A DNA stretch of 64,000 bases from contig JAKLJX010000006.1 in assembly GCA_023150945.1 (NCBI GenBank), forward strand, positions 124,001-188,000, in the 5' to 3' direction. Within the stretch, counting starts at the first letter, position 1; every line of letters starts with the position of its first letter. Shown here piece by piece: positions 1-8,319 of the stretch. The translations under genes were made by a program, and so were the position numbers. Origin of the DNA: a bacterium (lineage in GTDB: Bacteria; Zhuqueibacterota; Zhuqueibacteria; Zhuqueibacterales; Zhuqueibacteraceae). A model generated the notes under the pieces. That model saw only the letters and a program-made list of their open reading frames with translations, was not told where the DNA came from and ran no database searches.

Positions 1-796
1 CTGCCAGCAGATCACGCTCGCCGCTCAAGCGTGAATCACTGCCGAGCGCTACCCGATGCGCGGCGGCGAATGCCGTCACGTTCACCGTAGTTCCGAAAAG
101 GAATTGATTGGAGGACGGGCACCAAAGCAATGCTCCGCCGCTGTCGATCACACGCGCTTGATCGGCGGCGGTGAGACCAACGCCGTGAACGAGAACGGTG
201 TTGGCCTGCAAGCATCCCAGTTGTTGCAGACGCGGCAATTCCGCTGCCGCCGCTTCGTCAATGCCTTCGGCGAGATGAATAATCCAGGGCCAATCGCGCG
301 GGGTACGTTGATATTCAGCCGCAACTTTTTCGCCGTCGATCAGCAGGGAATGGCTGTGGCGAAAGTTTTTGACGACGCGCACCGGAAAGCCGTTGTCCAG
401 CGCACGATGCCAGGGATTGTGATGGCATACGGTCGTAACGCCGCTGAGCAAATTCTTGAGGCCGCCAATCCAGAGCCGATCGGCGACGGGAATCGCCATC
501 GGGCCGAGCAAATCCGGATCCGTTTCAAAGCGCGGCTGAAAGTCTGCGATCCATTCCGCGGCATTGCGATACTTCTCGCGCCATTTCAGGCGTTTGAAGC
601 AGTTGAATTCGAGATGATCGTGGGCGTTGATCAAGCCCGGCGCGACGAGGTCGCCATGGAGATCGACAATCAAATCGCCGTTGCGCGGTTTCGCGTCGAT
701 TTCGTCAACGCGGCCGCGCTGGAGACGCAACGCAGTGGCGATGCTACCGCTATCGCATAAAATGTTGGCGTTGACAAATGAAATCCTGCGCTGCAT
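1..796 (-). CDS. Amidohydrolase family protein, 3' end cut by window edge
   Basis: About 265 codons are visible and the frame runs off the left edge without a stop. The ATG at 796 gives a beta-sandwich-like N-terminus (ISFVNANIL) followed by PGLINAHDHLEF at about residues 53-64. This is the HxH metal motif of cyclic amidohydrolases, here as HDH at 59-61. Further in are SGVTTVCHHNPWH, IIHLAEG, VLVHGVGL and LGSDSRLSG, which carry the later His and Asp ligands of the TIM barrel. The family (cytosine-deaminase / chlorohydrolase-like) hydrolyses C-N or C-Cl bonds on rings or amidines; the substrate cannot be told from sequence. No clear Shine-Dalgarno precedes the ATG. It is divergent from the small gene at 928. 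Confidence 0.85.
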   Translation of the reverse strand, partial: MQRRISFVNANILCDSGSIATALRLQRGRVDEIDAKPRNGDLIVDLHGDLVAPGLINAHDHLEFNCFKRLKWREKYRNAAEWIADFQPRFETDPDLLGPMAIPVADRLWIGGLKNLLSGVTTVCHHNPWHRALDNGFPVRVVKNFRHSHSLLIDGEKVAAEYQRTPRDWPWIIHLAEGIDEAAAAELPRLQQLGCLQANTVLVHGVGLTAADQARVIDSGGALLWCPSSNQFLFGTTVNVTAFAAAHRVALGSDSRLSGERDLLA

Positions 797-848
797 TGAC
801 CAAGTCATAGGAAACAGCGGGCTTTTGAAATTCCATCTATTTCACGAC

Positions 849-877
849 TTGACATAAGCAAGCTCACTGCTTATATT
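849..877 (+). promoter_or_regulatory. Sigma-70 promoter for the small gene at 928
   Basis: TTGACA at 849-854, a 17-nt spacer, then TATATT at 872-877. This is a near-consensus housekeeping promoter. Predicted transcription start is near 884, leaving a leader of about 44 nt with a purine-rich GAGCGGAG before the ATG at 928. Confidence 0.75.
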
Positions 878-927
878 TGCAAAAAAAGGGAAAAAACTTA
901 ACCATTTGCCCTTGAGCGGAGTAAAAT

Positions 928-1149
928 ATGCAATCTCTCACGACGATAACCTATGAGAAAGTTTTGGGATTGTTATCCCAGCTTCCGCGTGAAGAACAAT
1001 TAGATGTGCTTCGAAAAATGACACTTAACTTGCAGAAACAAACGCCGCCTAAAACCCCAAAAACGAAAACGCTGGCGGATCTGCGGGGCATCATTAAGAA
1101 TGCAGATTTCTCTGATGAAGAAATCATGGCGGTGAAATATCATTCCTGA
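928..1149 (+). CDS. Small orphan protein, antitoxin-like size
   Basis: 73 residues, soluble, charged. The N-terminal half (YEKVLGLLSQLPREEQLDVL) looks helical. The middle is Pro/Lys/Thr-rich, and the C-terminus LADLRGIIKNADFSDEEIM resembles the tail of short antitoxin-type proteins encoded beside PIN-domain toxins. No toxin gene follows: the next 60 nt hold no PIN-type frame and the neighbour at 1857 runs the other way. A strong promoter (849-877) and a usable Shine-Dalgarno support a real gene. Function is not known; an orphan antitoxin is only a guess from size and layout. Confidence 0.6.
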   Translation: MQSLTTITYEKVLGLLSQLPREEQLDVLRKMTLNLQKQTPPKTPKTKTLADLRGIIKNADFSDEEIMAVKYHS

Positions 1150-1215
1150 TTCGACTTGTCACGCCGCTATCGTTCCTACCGTTTGGAATTAATCTGACAC
1201 CTTCCGACTTTGAAC

Positions 1216-1857
1216 TCAAATCTTTTTCCATGCCTTGATCACCAACACCGCCGGAAATCCCCGCCATTTGTGCGCAATTCTAATTTTCGGCTCGCGCACG
1301 GCCGTAATCTCCAAACCCGCGGCGCGACACGCCGCAACATGATCTTCATACCAATGTGTGAAGTGGCGCACCGCGTATTCTTTGCCATCGCCAGCGTGGA
1401 ATGTTCGGCGCCAGCCGGCGAGCGCGCCGAAGGGATGAAAATCAGAATACAGGAATTCGCCGCCCGCTCGCAACACGCGGCCGGCCTCGGCTATGACACT
1501 GCGCAAATTCTCAACATGCCCAACCGCCAGGCCGCAGACAACCACATCAAACGCAGCCGAGGCCAGCGGCAGCGCGCACACATCTCCTTGTAGCAGTTTT
1601 TTTTGATTTGACTGCGCGACCGCCAGCATTTCCCGCGAGAAATCCAAGCCGATCACATTCGCAGCGCCGCGTTCGTGCAGAATGCTCAAATAACGGCCGC
1701 TGCCGCAGGCGAGATCGAGTGCGCATTGATTGTGCACTTCGGGCAGCAGCTCGAGCATCGCAGCCTGCTCCATTTCCATCAGCAGATTGTGCGGCGCCGG
1801 CGGATAGGATGCTGCCCAGCGGGCATAGGCCGCGGCGGGCTCGAGTGTATTTTTCAT
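1216..1857 (-). CDS. Class I SAM-dependent methyltransferase
   Basis: 213 residues from the ATG at 1857; an upstream ATG at 1887 would add ten residues. Motif I LDLACGSGRYL at about 47-57 and the acidic loop GLDFS at 70-74 form the SAM site. GDVCALPLASAAFDVVVC and AGRVLRAGGEFLYSDFHP are the later Rossmann strands of the Methyltransf_11/25 type, as in BioC or UbiE relatives. The substrate is unknown. A TATAAT (minus strand 1870-1865) lies only 7 nt before the ATG at 1857, so the message could be leaderless if that box is used. It stands alone between a divergent small gene and the radical SAM gene. Confidence 0.85.
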   Translation of the reverse strand: MKNTLEPAAAYARWAASYPPAPHNLLMEMEQAAMLELLPEVHNQCALDLACGSGRYLSILHERGAANVIGLDFSREMLAVAQSNQKKLLQGDVCALPLASAAFDVVVCGLAVGHVENLRSVIAEAGRVLRAGGEFLYSDFHPFGALAGWRRTFHAGDGKEYAVRHFTHWYEDHVAACRAAGLEITAVREPKIRIAHKWRGFPAVLVIKAWKKI

Positions 1858-1885
1858 TTTGAAAATTATACCCATCCTGCTTGTC

Positions 1886-2006
1886 ATCCCGCCTTTGCGG
1901 GATCATGTGAAAATTCCTTCTTGACTCCAAACTCCACAAGAGCCCTTCTGAAAGAATCCTGTGAAAATGCGGTTCCTAAGCCAAGTTTCACAAGATTCCA
2001 TCTGAA
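1886..2006. repeat. Intergenic hairpin plus 61-bp imperfect palindrome
   Basis: Two dyads lie in the gap between the methyltransferase and the radical SAM gene. The first is a tight hairpin, ATCCCGC-CTTT-GCGGGAT, at 1886-1903. The second has 21-nt arms at 1946-1966 and 1986-2006: the reverse complement of TTCTGAAAGAATCCTGTGAAA matches the second arm at about 17 of 21 positions. The layout suits a short palindromic intergenic repeat; no coding frame is seen. Confidence 0.5.
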
Positions 2007-2045
2007 TGACACTTTGAGGTATTCATGTAAATTGTCAAGCATCAC

Positions 2046-3515
2046 TCAGAACCCGGTCGTCTCCGGCCGCTGATAGCCGAAGAATCTATGAAACGCGCGC
2101 AACTCAACAGGTTTGTGATAGAATTTTGTATGATAGCGCCAACCGCCGAGTCCGCGCAGCACGCCGCGCTTGAAGCGATTCATGTTCTTGTCCGTCACCG
2201 TGGGATAATACGCATTCAGCACACTCTCGAAATCGCGCACCTTTTGGCGCAAGCGCGGATTGAGCCACGGCATGTTGGGATCGCGGCGAATCGAAAAGCT
2301 CCGCCAATCCCCGCTCACCCATTCGCTGAGCGTGTCGGGAAATTTGAAACCCAACGCCCGCGCCTCTTCGTAAAGCGTGCCTTCGAGCGGCACCGGCGTG
2401 TAGAGGTAAAGAATCACTTCGGTGGCAGGATTGACCTGCTTCAACCGCCGGATGAATGCCATGGTGTTCTCGATATCCGCCAGCGGTTCGGGTGGATTCC
2501 CCATGACAAACGAAAACTCCGGTACGATGCCGTAAGACTTCATGCGTTTGGCCAGCTCGAGGGTTTGCTCGACTTTGAATTGGCCGCCTTTGTTCATGCG
2601 CTGCAGCAATTCGTTCGAGCCGGTTTCCGCGCCGCTGAACACCATTTTCAAGCCGCTGGCTTGCATCTTCTGCCAGGTGGCATCGGTGTAGCGCATCAAC
2701 TCGTCGACGCGGCCCAGCGCCCACCAGCTTATGTGCAACGGCGCGATGCGTTCGCTGAATTCCGCCACACGCGGCTCGGAGATGAAAAAATCCATGTCAT
2801 GAAACTGCATGGCATCGACGCCGAAATTTTCATGTTGGAATTGCACGACGTGCGCCAGCCTGGCCGCGGATTGCGACAGCCAGCGTTGCTTGACCATCTC
2901 CACAATCGCGCAGAAGTTGCAAGCAAACGGGCAGCCGAACGAGGAATTATGGGTGCCGACGCGCTCGCCCAGGTAGCTGGCGTAGAGATAGCGATCCATT
3001 TCGACTTTGTGATAAGGCCATTCCGGCAGCTTGTCGAGCCCGATGAGAGGCCGATGCGGATTGTGTTTGAGACTGCGGTTTTCTTTGTAGCTCAAACCGG
3101 GAATCGCGGAGAGTGCGCCGCCGTTGTTGAGCACGCGCAGCAATTCCAGCAGCGTTTGCTCGCCCTGGCTGTGAATGCAAAAGTCGACATAGTCTTCGCG
3201 CAGGCAGGTGTCGGTGTGCTGCGAAGGGAAATAGCCGCCCCAGATGATCGGCAGGTGCGGCAGGGCGCGCTTGATCTGTTGCGTCTGCGGCACGGCATGA
3301 TTCAACTGCGGCCCGGGCATGACGGTAACGCCAAGGGCTTTGGCTTTCTTCTCTTTTGCGACTTGAATGATGCGGCTGACGGGATCGTCCAGCAGATTGC
3401 CGTCGACGATTTCATAATCGAATTCACCTTCCAGCAGCGCGGCCACCGCGAGCAGCGACATGGGCAAATGCGGTTTTTTCGAGGGCGTGCTGGGGGGGTT
3501 GTAGAGGATGATCAT
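2046..3515 (-). CDS. B12-binding-domain radical SAM protein (first of two)
   Basis: 489 residues. The N-terminal part (about 1-135) has the cobalamin-binding Rossmann fold seen in B12-dependent radical SAM enzymes, with LYNPP, the VDGNL strand end and IIWGGYFPSQH. The radical SAM cluster motif is GCPFACNFC (Cys195, Cys199, Cys202), followed by SGAETGSNELLQRMNKG and FVMGNPPE of the Elp3/NifB-like TIM barrel. The family carries out methylations or rearrangements on unactivated carbon, often in lipid or natural-product pathways; the substrate is unknown. A second member with cysteines at identical positions lies at 4701-6119, with an EEP hydrolase between, all on one strand. Confidence 0.9.
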   Translation of the reverse strand: MIILYNPPSTPSKKPHLPMSLLAVAALLEGEFDYEIVDGNLLDDPVSRIIQVAKEKKAKALGVTVMPGPQLNHAVPQTQQIKRALPHLPIIWGGYFPSQHTDTCLREDYVDFCIHSQGEQTLLELLRVLNNGGALSAIPGLSYKENRSLKHNPHRPLIGLDKLPEWPYHKVEMDRYLYASYLGERVGTHNSSFGCPFACNFCAIVEMVKQRWLSQSAARLAHVVQFQHENFGVDAMQFHDMDFFISEPRVAEFSERIAPLHISWWALGRVDELMRYTDATWQKMQASGLKMVFSGAETGSNELLQRMNKGGQFKVEQTLELAKRMKSYGIVPEFSFVMGNPPEPLADIENTMAFIRRLKQVNPATEVILYLYTPVPLEGTLYEEARALGFKFPDTLSEWVSGDWRSFSIRRDPNMPWLNPRLRQKVRDFESVLNAYYPTVTDKNMNRFKRGVLRGLGGWRYHTKFYHKPVELRAFHRFFGYQRPETTGF

Positions 3516-3544
3516 AGCCTAACATTTGTCCAGATAAGGAAAAA

Positions 3545-3627
3545 ACCGCCCGGGCGCTTGCTCCCGAAGCGTGCACAAATCGAATAAAACGTGTTCTTGT
3601 TCATGACGAAGCGCCCGGGCGGTGGTG
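3545..3627 (-). repeat. 83-bp dyad element, copy A
   Basis: Read on the minus strand, it starts CACCACCGCCCGGGCGCTT and ends AAGCGCCCGGGCGGT, so the outer arms form a 15-bp perfect stem around a loop of about 50 nt. The minus strand then runs into TTTTTT. Copy B (61607-61689) has the same length, the same arms and a shared core GATTTG..CACGCTTC. Copy A lies between the stop of the EEP gene and the start of the radical SAM gene, where it could act as a terminator. It is a palindromic, MITE- or REP-like unit rather than a gene. Confidence 0.75.
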
Positions 3628-3645
3628 TATTCTGTCGTACACGAT

Positions 3646-4641
3646 TCACGGCAGCTCGAATTCCGCTACCACCGGCGCGTGATCGGACTCGGGGAAATCC
3701 ACATCCGTGCGAAATGCGCCGGATTCGTCAGGCAGAATCTCATTGTGAATTTCCGTGCCGCGATAAAACGCGAGCAAAGGCCGCGAGACGAGAATATGAT
3801 CCAGCATCACGCCCTTTCCCAAATGCAAAAAGCTGTAGCGCGAAGAAGCCGGCACGGAAAGCTCACACGGCGCCAGCACGCGCTGCAGCAACGCCGGATT
3901 GCCGGTGTCTTCCACCTGGCCGCGAATGGCATGAACCGGCACGTCGTCAATATCGGCATTGAAATCTCCGGCCGCAACAATGAACGCTTCTTCGTTTGCG
4001 GCGAACGCTGTGTCGAAAATCTGATCGATCAGCATGCGCGTTTCCAGCGCCTGGCCGACGCGCTTCATCGACGAAATAAAGTAACCCTCGGCCCAACCTG
4101 CCACCGAACGCCATTTATATTGATTGATCTGCTGCCCGGAAACGCTGCTCGGCACCTTTGATTTCAAATGCACGTTGACGACATGAATCTTGCGATTACC
4201 ACCCAGATCGAGCGTGACGTACAGAATCGGCCGTTCCCAGGTCACCTCTTTCGCCTCCGCTTCTGCGGGAAGCGCCGTCATTTTGCGATAGCGCGGTTCG
4301 AGCGCATAGACATGCCGGATTTGCTGTTTGGCGATGACCGGGAAACGGCTGGCCACGACCAGGTTGCGTTCGTCATAGGCTTCATTGTTGGTCGTGAGCG
4401 TATGCGCGAGATGATAACCCGCATAAGGCGTGTTTTGCAGTATTTGCTGCAGCGCCAGCACTTGCCGCGGCTGCCCGGCCTGTTCCTGGCCGTTGACTTC
4501 TTGAAAACAAAGAACGTCGGCGCGCAAGCGCTGCAATTGCGGCCGCATCACGGCGATGCGATCCGCCAGGCTGGGCGATTGCCCCGGCTTGTCATCGAGG
4601 TTCTCCAGGTTGAACGTCACAATCCGAAGTGAAGTTGGCAT
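3646..4641 (-). CDS. Endonuclease/exonuclease/phosphatase (EEP) family hydrolase
   Basis: 331 residues from the ATG at 4641, which has an AGGAAAGGGG Shine-Dalgarno; the frame is open for 29 more codons upstream, with no homology-like content. The EEP fold is seen in order: IVTFNLENLDD near the N-terminus, LCFQEVNGQE (catalytic Glu), HVVNVHLKSK, AAGDFNADIDD, DHILVS, and the terminal SDHAPVVAEF with the catalytic Asp-His pair. Such Mg-dependent enzymes cut phosphodiesters in nucleic acids or lipids; this one could be a nuclease or a sphingomyelinase-like enzyme. No signal peptide is seen, so it is probably cytoplasmic. Confidence 0.88.
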   Translation of the reverse strand: MPTSLRIVTFNLENLDDKPGQSPSLADRIAVMRPQLQRLRADVLCFQEVNGQEQAGQPRQVLALQQILQNTPYAGYHLAHTLTTNNEAYDERNLVVASRFPVIAKQQIRHVYALEPRYRKMTALPAEAEAKEVTWERPILYVTLDLGGNRKIHVVNVHLKSKVPSSVSGQQINQYKWRSVAGWAEGYFISSMKRVGQALETRMLIDQIFDTAFAANEEAFIVAAGDFNADIDDVPVHAIRGQVEDTGNPALLQRVLAPCELSVPASSRYSFLHLGKGVMLDHILVSRPLLAFYRGTEIHNEILPDESGAFRTDVDFPESDHAPVVAEFELP

Positions 4642-4700
4642 GAGTACGTCCCCTTTCCTGGTGATAAGAAACCGGTTTGCACCCGGCGGCAGAATCCCGC

Positions 4701-6119
4701 TTATGCGCTTGCCGCGGGTCTGAGCCATTCCACCAAACGCTTTTCAATCGGAAATTTGTAGAAATCCCTTTCGCAGCGCCAGCGCGCGAGGCGCTTGAGC
4801 GGCCACTTCAATAAACTACCCTTCTCCGACCAGGCGAAGCGCTGATAGAATTTGAAGCGCTGCACGCGCTCCCATTTTTCTTGCGGCACCCACGGGCCGT
4901 AGGATTCGACATAATCAAAGGCCGCCCACTGTTCTAGTGTTTGCGGCATGGGATAGCCGCTGGCGCGCACCAGATCGGCAATCGGCGAGCCGGGATAGGG
5001 TTGATAGAAAAAAATCACGGTCTCGAATTTCGGGCTCATGGCGCGCAGATGCTTGACCGCCTGCAAACTCGCCTCGACGCTCTGCGGCGATTCCTGCGGG
5101 AAGCCAACGATGAATGGAAATATCGCGCCGAGATCGAAACGCTTGCAGCGCTCCGCGGTTGCAAAAACCTGTTCGAGCGTAATGTCTTTCTTCAGCCAAT
5201 TCAGTGTCTGTTGGTCGCCGGATTCCACGCCGATCATCACGCGGCGCAAGCCGGAGCGCTTGCACAGGGCAAAGAGATCATCGGACATGCGCACGCCCTG
5301 ATCCGCGCGCAGCGTGCCGGCCCAACTGAATTTCAGATTGCGCCGCAGGAACTCTTCGGCAATGGCGGCAACGCGATCGGCGTGAGTAAAGAACGTTTCG
5401 TCTTGAAAGTTGAGATCATCGAAAGGAAAACGCTGCCAGAGATATTCGAGTTCTTCGCCCATGCGTGCCGGCGCGATCGCGTTCCACTTGCGCTTGAAGA
5501 CGTAAGGATCGGCGCAAAACGCGCAGCGGAAATGGCAGCCAATCGAAGAGATGTAATCGAGCTGGCGTTGATTTTTGCGACGATAATATTCCTCCACCGG
5601 AATCAATTCGTAGCGCGCCGGCGAAAAATCATTCATCTCGCGCAGCGGCCGGGCAGGATTCTGATGAATCGCGGCGCCCTCACGAAAAGCAATGCCGGCA
5701 ACCGATTGCAGGCTCTCTCTTGCGGCAAGTTTCTCAACTAGCTCGCGAAACGTCTCTTCGCCCTGGCCTTGCACGGTGATGTCGACGGACGATTCGGACA
5801 AACAATCCGTCGGAAAAAGCGAAGGATGCCAGCCGCCCCAGACGACTGGCAAATCCGGGCGCAGCGTTTTGACGGCGCGCGAAACCTGCAGCGCATCGCG
5901 AATCGGCGCGCCGGTGAGCACGGAGAGGCCCAGGCAAAGGGCATCCTGCAGATGTGGTTGCAGGGCGGCCATGGAATCGCCCTCCAAACGGCCGTCAATA
6001 ATGATCACTTCATAGCGCGCCGGGTCGAGGTGCGAGGCAATCGCCAGCAAACCCAACGGCATCGTGAAGAACACGGAGCGAGGATTGTAGAGCAGTATTT
6101 TCCGGCGTTGTGATTTCAC
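4701..6119 (-). CDS. B12-binding-domain radical SAM protein (second of two)
   Basis: 472 residues starting at a GTG. The N-terminal cobalamin-binding fold has LLYNPRSV, IIIDGRLEG and VVWGGWHPSLFP. The radical SAM motif GCHFRCAFC gives Cys195, Cys199 and Cys202, the same positions as in the gene at 2046. RVMIGVESGDQQTLNWLKKD and IVGFPQES continue the barrel. The two proteins share layout but not close sequence, so they are old paralogs or two steps of one pathway. The EEP gene begins 59 nt past the stop, and a methyltransferase lies just upstream. Confidence 0.9.
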   Translation of the reverse strand: MKSQRRKILLYNPRSVFFTMPLGLLAIASHLDPARYEVIIIDGRLEGDSMAALQPHLQDALCLGLSVLTGAPIRDALQVSRAVKTLRPDLPVVWGGWHPSLFPTDCLSESSVDITVQGQGEETFRELVEKLAARESLQSVAGIAFREGAAIHQNPARPLREMNDFSPARYELIPVEEYYRRKNQRQLDYISSIGCHFRCAFCADPYVFKRKWNAIAPARMGEELEYLWQRFPFDDLNFQDETFFTHADRVAAIAEEFLRRNLKFSWAGTLRADQGVRMSDDLFALCKRSGLRRVMIGVESGDQQTLNWLKKDITLEQVFATAERCKRFDLGAIFPFIVGFPQESPQSVEASLQAVKHLRAMSPKFETVIFFYQPYPGSPIADLVRASGYPMPQTLEQWAAFDYVESYGPWVPQEKWERVQRFKFYQRFAWSEKGSLLKWPLKRLARWRCERDFYKFPIEKRLVEWLRPAASA

Positions 6120-6148
6120 GGTTATGAGATTGGTGCAAGGCTCGAAGA

Positions 6149-6979
6149 TTATCGGCGGCGGAAGTGCAGCGCGACGTGATCTCCCCAGTTGCGCAGCACG
6201 GGCCAGCCGGCAGTCTTTCGTTCAAGCTGCGTGAGGGCGCGGAACCAGGCCGCCCGGCGTGCCAAGCTGCTCAAGTAAGGCGGCGGCACACAGAGTCCGA
6301 GACTGAATTGGCGTTCCAACCCAAACCACGGCGCAAAGCAGGCACGAATCTGCGCGGGTGTGAAATAGTAAGTGCGCACGGCGCTGCCCGCGAGATTGAC
6401 CATGACGCCGTTGTGTCGGGTCCAACGGCGGCCGGCGGCACGGGGCCGGCCGGCCAGCAGATGATATCCGATTTCCCACGGGCACAGCGGCGGCATCACC
6501 ACGAGGAATGCGGGCGCGCCGGGCCGCAGCACATGCGCCGTTTGTTCGGCAAATCCGCGCAAATCCGCCACACAATTGAGCGCGCCGAAGTTGGAGAACA
6601 GGCCGTCGAATTGCGCGTCCGGCACCGCTTGCGCAATTTCCTGCGCCGCGGCTTGAACGAAGCGGACGCGCTGTTCGCAGGCAGCGGCGCGCGCTTTGGC
6701 CCGGGCCGCTTGCAGCATGGCCGCCGCCGGCTCCAGTCCCAACACCGTGAAGCCCTGGCGTGCGAAGAAGATCGCATCGGTGCCGGTGCCGCTGCCAATC
6801 TCCAGCAGGCGCCGGGCGCCGGCAAAGGCCGGCAGCGCGGCTTGCTGAATGCGCTGCCGCATCCATTGCAGAATGGGATTGCCGGCTTCACCCGCGTCGT
6901 AGGCCGAAGCGAGGGCATCAAAGGGAGAAGGCATTGCGGCCTGCCCAATTACGGCCTGTTGCTGGTCAATCATGTGCAT
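6149..6979 (-). CDS. Class I SAM-dependent methyltransferase
   Basis: 276 residues from the first ATG; an ATG at 6934 (MPSPFDALASAYD) is also possible and begins nearer the conserved part. Motif I LLEIGSGTGTD lies at 58-68, the acidic strand end GLEPA follows, and FDGLFSNFGALNCV and AHVLRPGAPAFLVVMP are the later strands. The C-terminal half, with HLLAGRPRAAGRRWTRHNG and YYFTPAQIRACF, is typical of small-molecule methyltransferases. It is the first gene of the run that includes the two radical SAM enzymes, so a shared pathway is possible. Confidence 0.85.
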   Translation of the reverse strand: MHMIDQQQAVIGQAAMPSPFDALASAYDAGEAGNPILQWMRQRIQQAALPAFAGARRLLEIGSGTGTDAIFFARQGFTVLGLEPAAAMLQAARAKARAAACEQRVRFVQAAAQEIAQAVPDAQFDGLFSNFGALNCVADLRGFAEQTAHVLRPGAPAFLVVMPPLCPWEIGYHLLAGRPRAAGRRWTRHNGVMVNLAGSAVRTYYFTPAQIRACFAPWFGLERQFSLGLCVPPPYLSSLARRAAWFRALTQLERKTAGWPVLRNWGDHVALHFRRR

Positions 6980-7110
6980 GCAGAATTCGATTCGGACTCG
7001 GCGTCAGTGCTTGCTGCGTTGCGGCATTGTGCCGGGGAATTTTTCGCCGCGCTTTGCAAAAAGGCCGGCGCCATCCTCGAGCCGGCGCCGGCGCCATCAC
7101 AGCCAGCAGC

Positions 7111-7704
7111 TCACTTCCAAGTGGCGAAATAGGCGCTGAGTGCCTCCAACTCGGCTTTGCTGAGCTTCTCGCCGAATTTCGGCATGGTGGAATCTTTCAC
7201 GAACTTTTGCGGATCGACAAAATGATCATAGAGCCATTTGTAATCGCGTTTGGCGCCGACGCCGGCGAGGGCCGGGCCGGTTTCACTGCCGGCGCCGTGA
7301 ATGACGTGGCAGTTGCGGCAGGATTCCCGCACCATGATCAATCCCGCGGTCACGAAGTTTTCGGGCGCCGCATCCGCTGCCTGGCGGTGGGCAAGATAGG
7401 CAACGAGTGCTTCGCTTTCCTTCTCCAGCATCTTCTTTTTGGCGCGCTCGGACTTGGCCTCGCCCAGCGCGAGCGGCAGATTCAAATCCGTGGCGTGCTT
7501 GGCATGTGCCGCCGCCTCGTAATTCTTTTTGATGGCGGTGAATTTTGCTGCGCCCTGGTTGTGGCACTCTCCGCATTTCTTGGCAGTGTAAATGCTGCGG
7601 CCGGCCAGGGCGTCAAAGGGCAGGACGGCAGCTTTGTCCTGTGCCCGCAACGCGGTGCCGGCCGGCACCAGCATGAGAAAGGCGAAGGCAAGAAATGTCC
7701 GCAT
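7111..7704 (-). CDS. Secreted diheme cytochrome c
   Basis: 197 residues from the ATG at 7704, which follows a strong GGAGGAG; the frame is open further upstream. A signal peptide (MRTFLAFAFLMLVPAGTALRAQ) is followed by two haem sites, CGECH (44-48) and CRNCH (129-133). The C-terminal STMPKFGEKL supplies a likely Met axial ligand. A Lys/Glu-rich stretch (about 80-100) links the two domains. It would act in the periplasm as an electron carrier. It is the last gene of a same-strand group of redox proteins (7.1-10.1 kb). Confidence 0.9.
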   Translation of the reverse strand: MRTFLAFAFLMLVPAGTALRAQDKAAVLPFDALAGRSIYTAKKCGECHNQGAAKFTAIKKNYEAAAHAKHATDLNLPLALGEAKSERAKKKMLEKESEALVAYLAHRQAADAAPENFVTAGLIMVRESCRNCHVIHGAGSETGPALAGVGAKRDYKWLYDHFVDPQKFVKDSTMPKFGEKLSKAELEALSAYFATWK

Positions 7705-7876
7705 GGTTTGCTCCTCCAGAGTTGATGATTCGTTGGCGTTTGTTTGAAAGTATTCCAACCTCGGCTGAGCCGGGGCTTCCCATTCGCCGGTCGTCGTGAA
7801 AACGCCCAAGATCTTGATGCAACGGCCAAGCCGCTGCAGGAGCACGTTGTTCAGGAGACCGCAGTGGGGACGAAGA

Positions 7877-8308
7877 TCAGTTGTTGGGTGCGCCTTTGGT
7901 GATCCAATCCCGCACCGCCTGAATATCGGTGGCGCTCAGCGCCGAGCCAGGCGGCATGCGGCCGGCAACACCGCCGACGCTGTTGTCGCCGATCAGCTTC
8001 AGATAGAGCACACTGTTGTTGGGATTGCCGGGCGCCACTCGCGGCTTGCCATAGGTCGCGGAATTGACATTGACCAGGTTGTTGTAGGCCGCGCCGGCAG
8101 CGAGCGACATCGGTGCGCCGCCGCCCGGATGGCAGCCCTGATTGACACAGCGCGGCGTCAATATATTCGCTTGAATGCTTGTGAAGGTGGTCGGGTCAGA
8201 CGGGGCGGTCGGTGCGGCCAAATCGTGCTGGCAGGCCGCCAAGACAAGGGCAACACTGCAGGCCGCCAGCGCGCGCCAGCCGTACCGTCGCATGGGTTGA
8301 AAAGGCAT
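7877..8308 (-). CDS. Lipoprotein with CX4CH cytochrome-like motif
   Basis: 143 residues. The lipobox LVLAAC gives a lipidated Cys26, followed by an Ala/Pro/Thr-rich linker. The haem-like motif is CVNQGCH (Cys54, Cys59, His60), a CX4CH spacing found in planctomycete-type cytochrome C domains rather than the usual CXXCH. It is followed by GRMPPGSALSATDIQAVRDWI, the typical MPPG...W tail of those domains. It probably sits in the envelope. It lies 11 nt downstream of a gene whose product has the same odd motif, so the two are probably co-transcribed. Confidence 0.8.
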   Translation of the reverse strand: MPFQPMRRYGWRALAACSVALVLAACQHDLAAPTAPSDPTTFTSIQANILTPRCVNQGCHPGGGAPMSLAAGAAYNNLVNVNSATYGKPRVAPGNPNNSVLYLKLIGDNSVGGVAGRMPPGSALSATDIQAVRDWITKGAPNN

Positions 8309-8319
8309 GCTGAATCTCC

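Noticed and set aside
1150-1215. Remnant of a PIN-domain toxin after the small gene at 928
   Set aside because: All frames were read; none gives the acidic PIN motifs.
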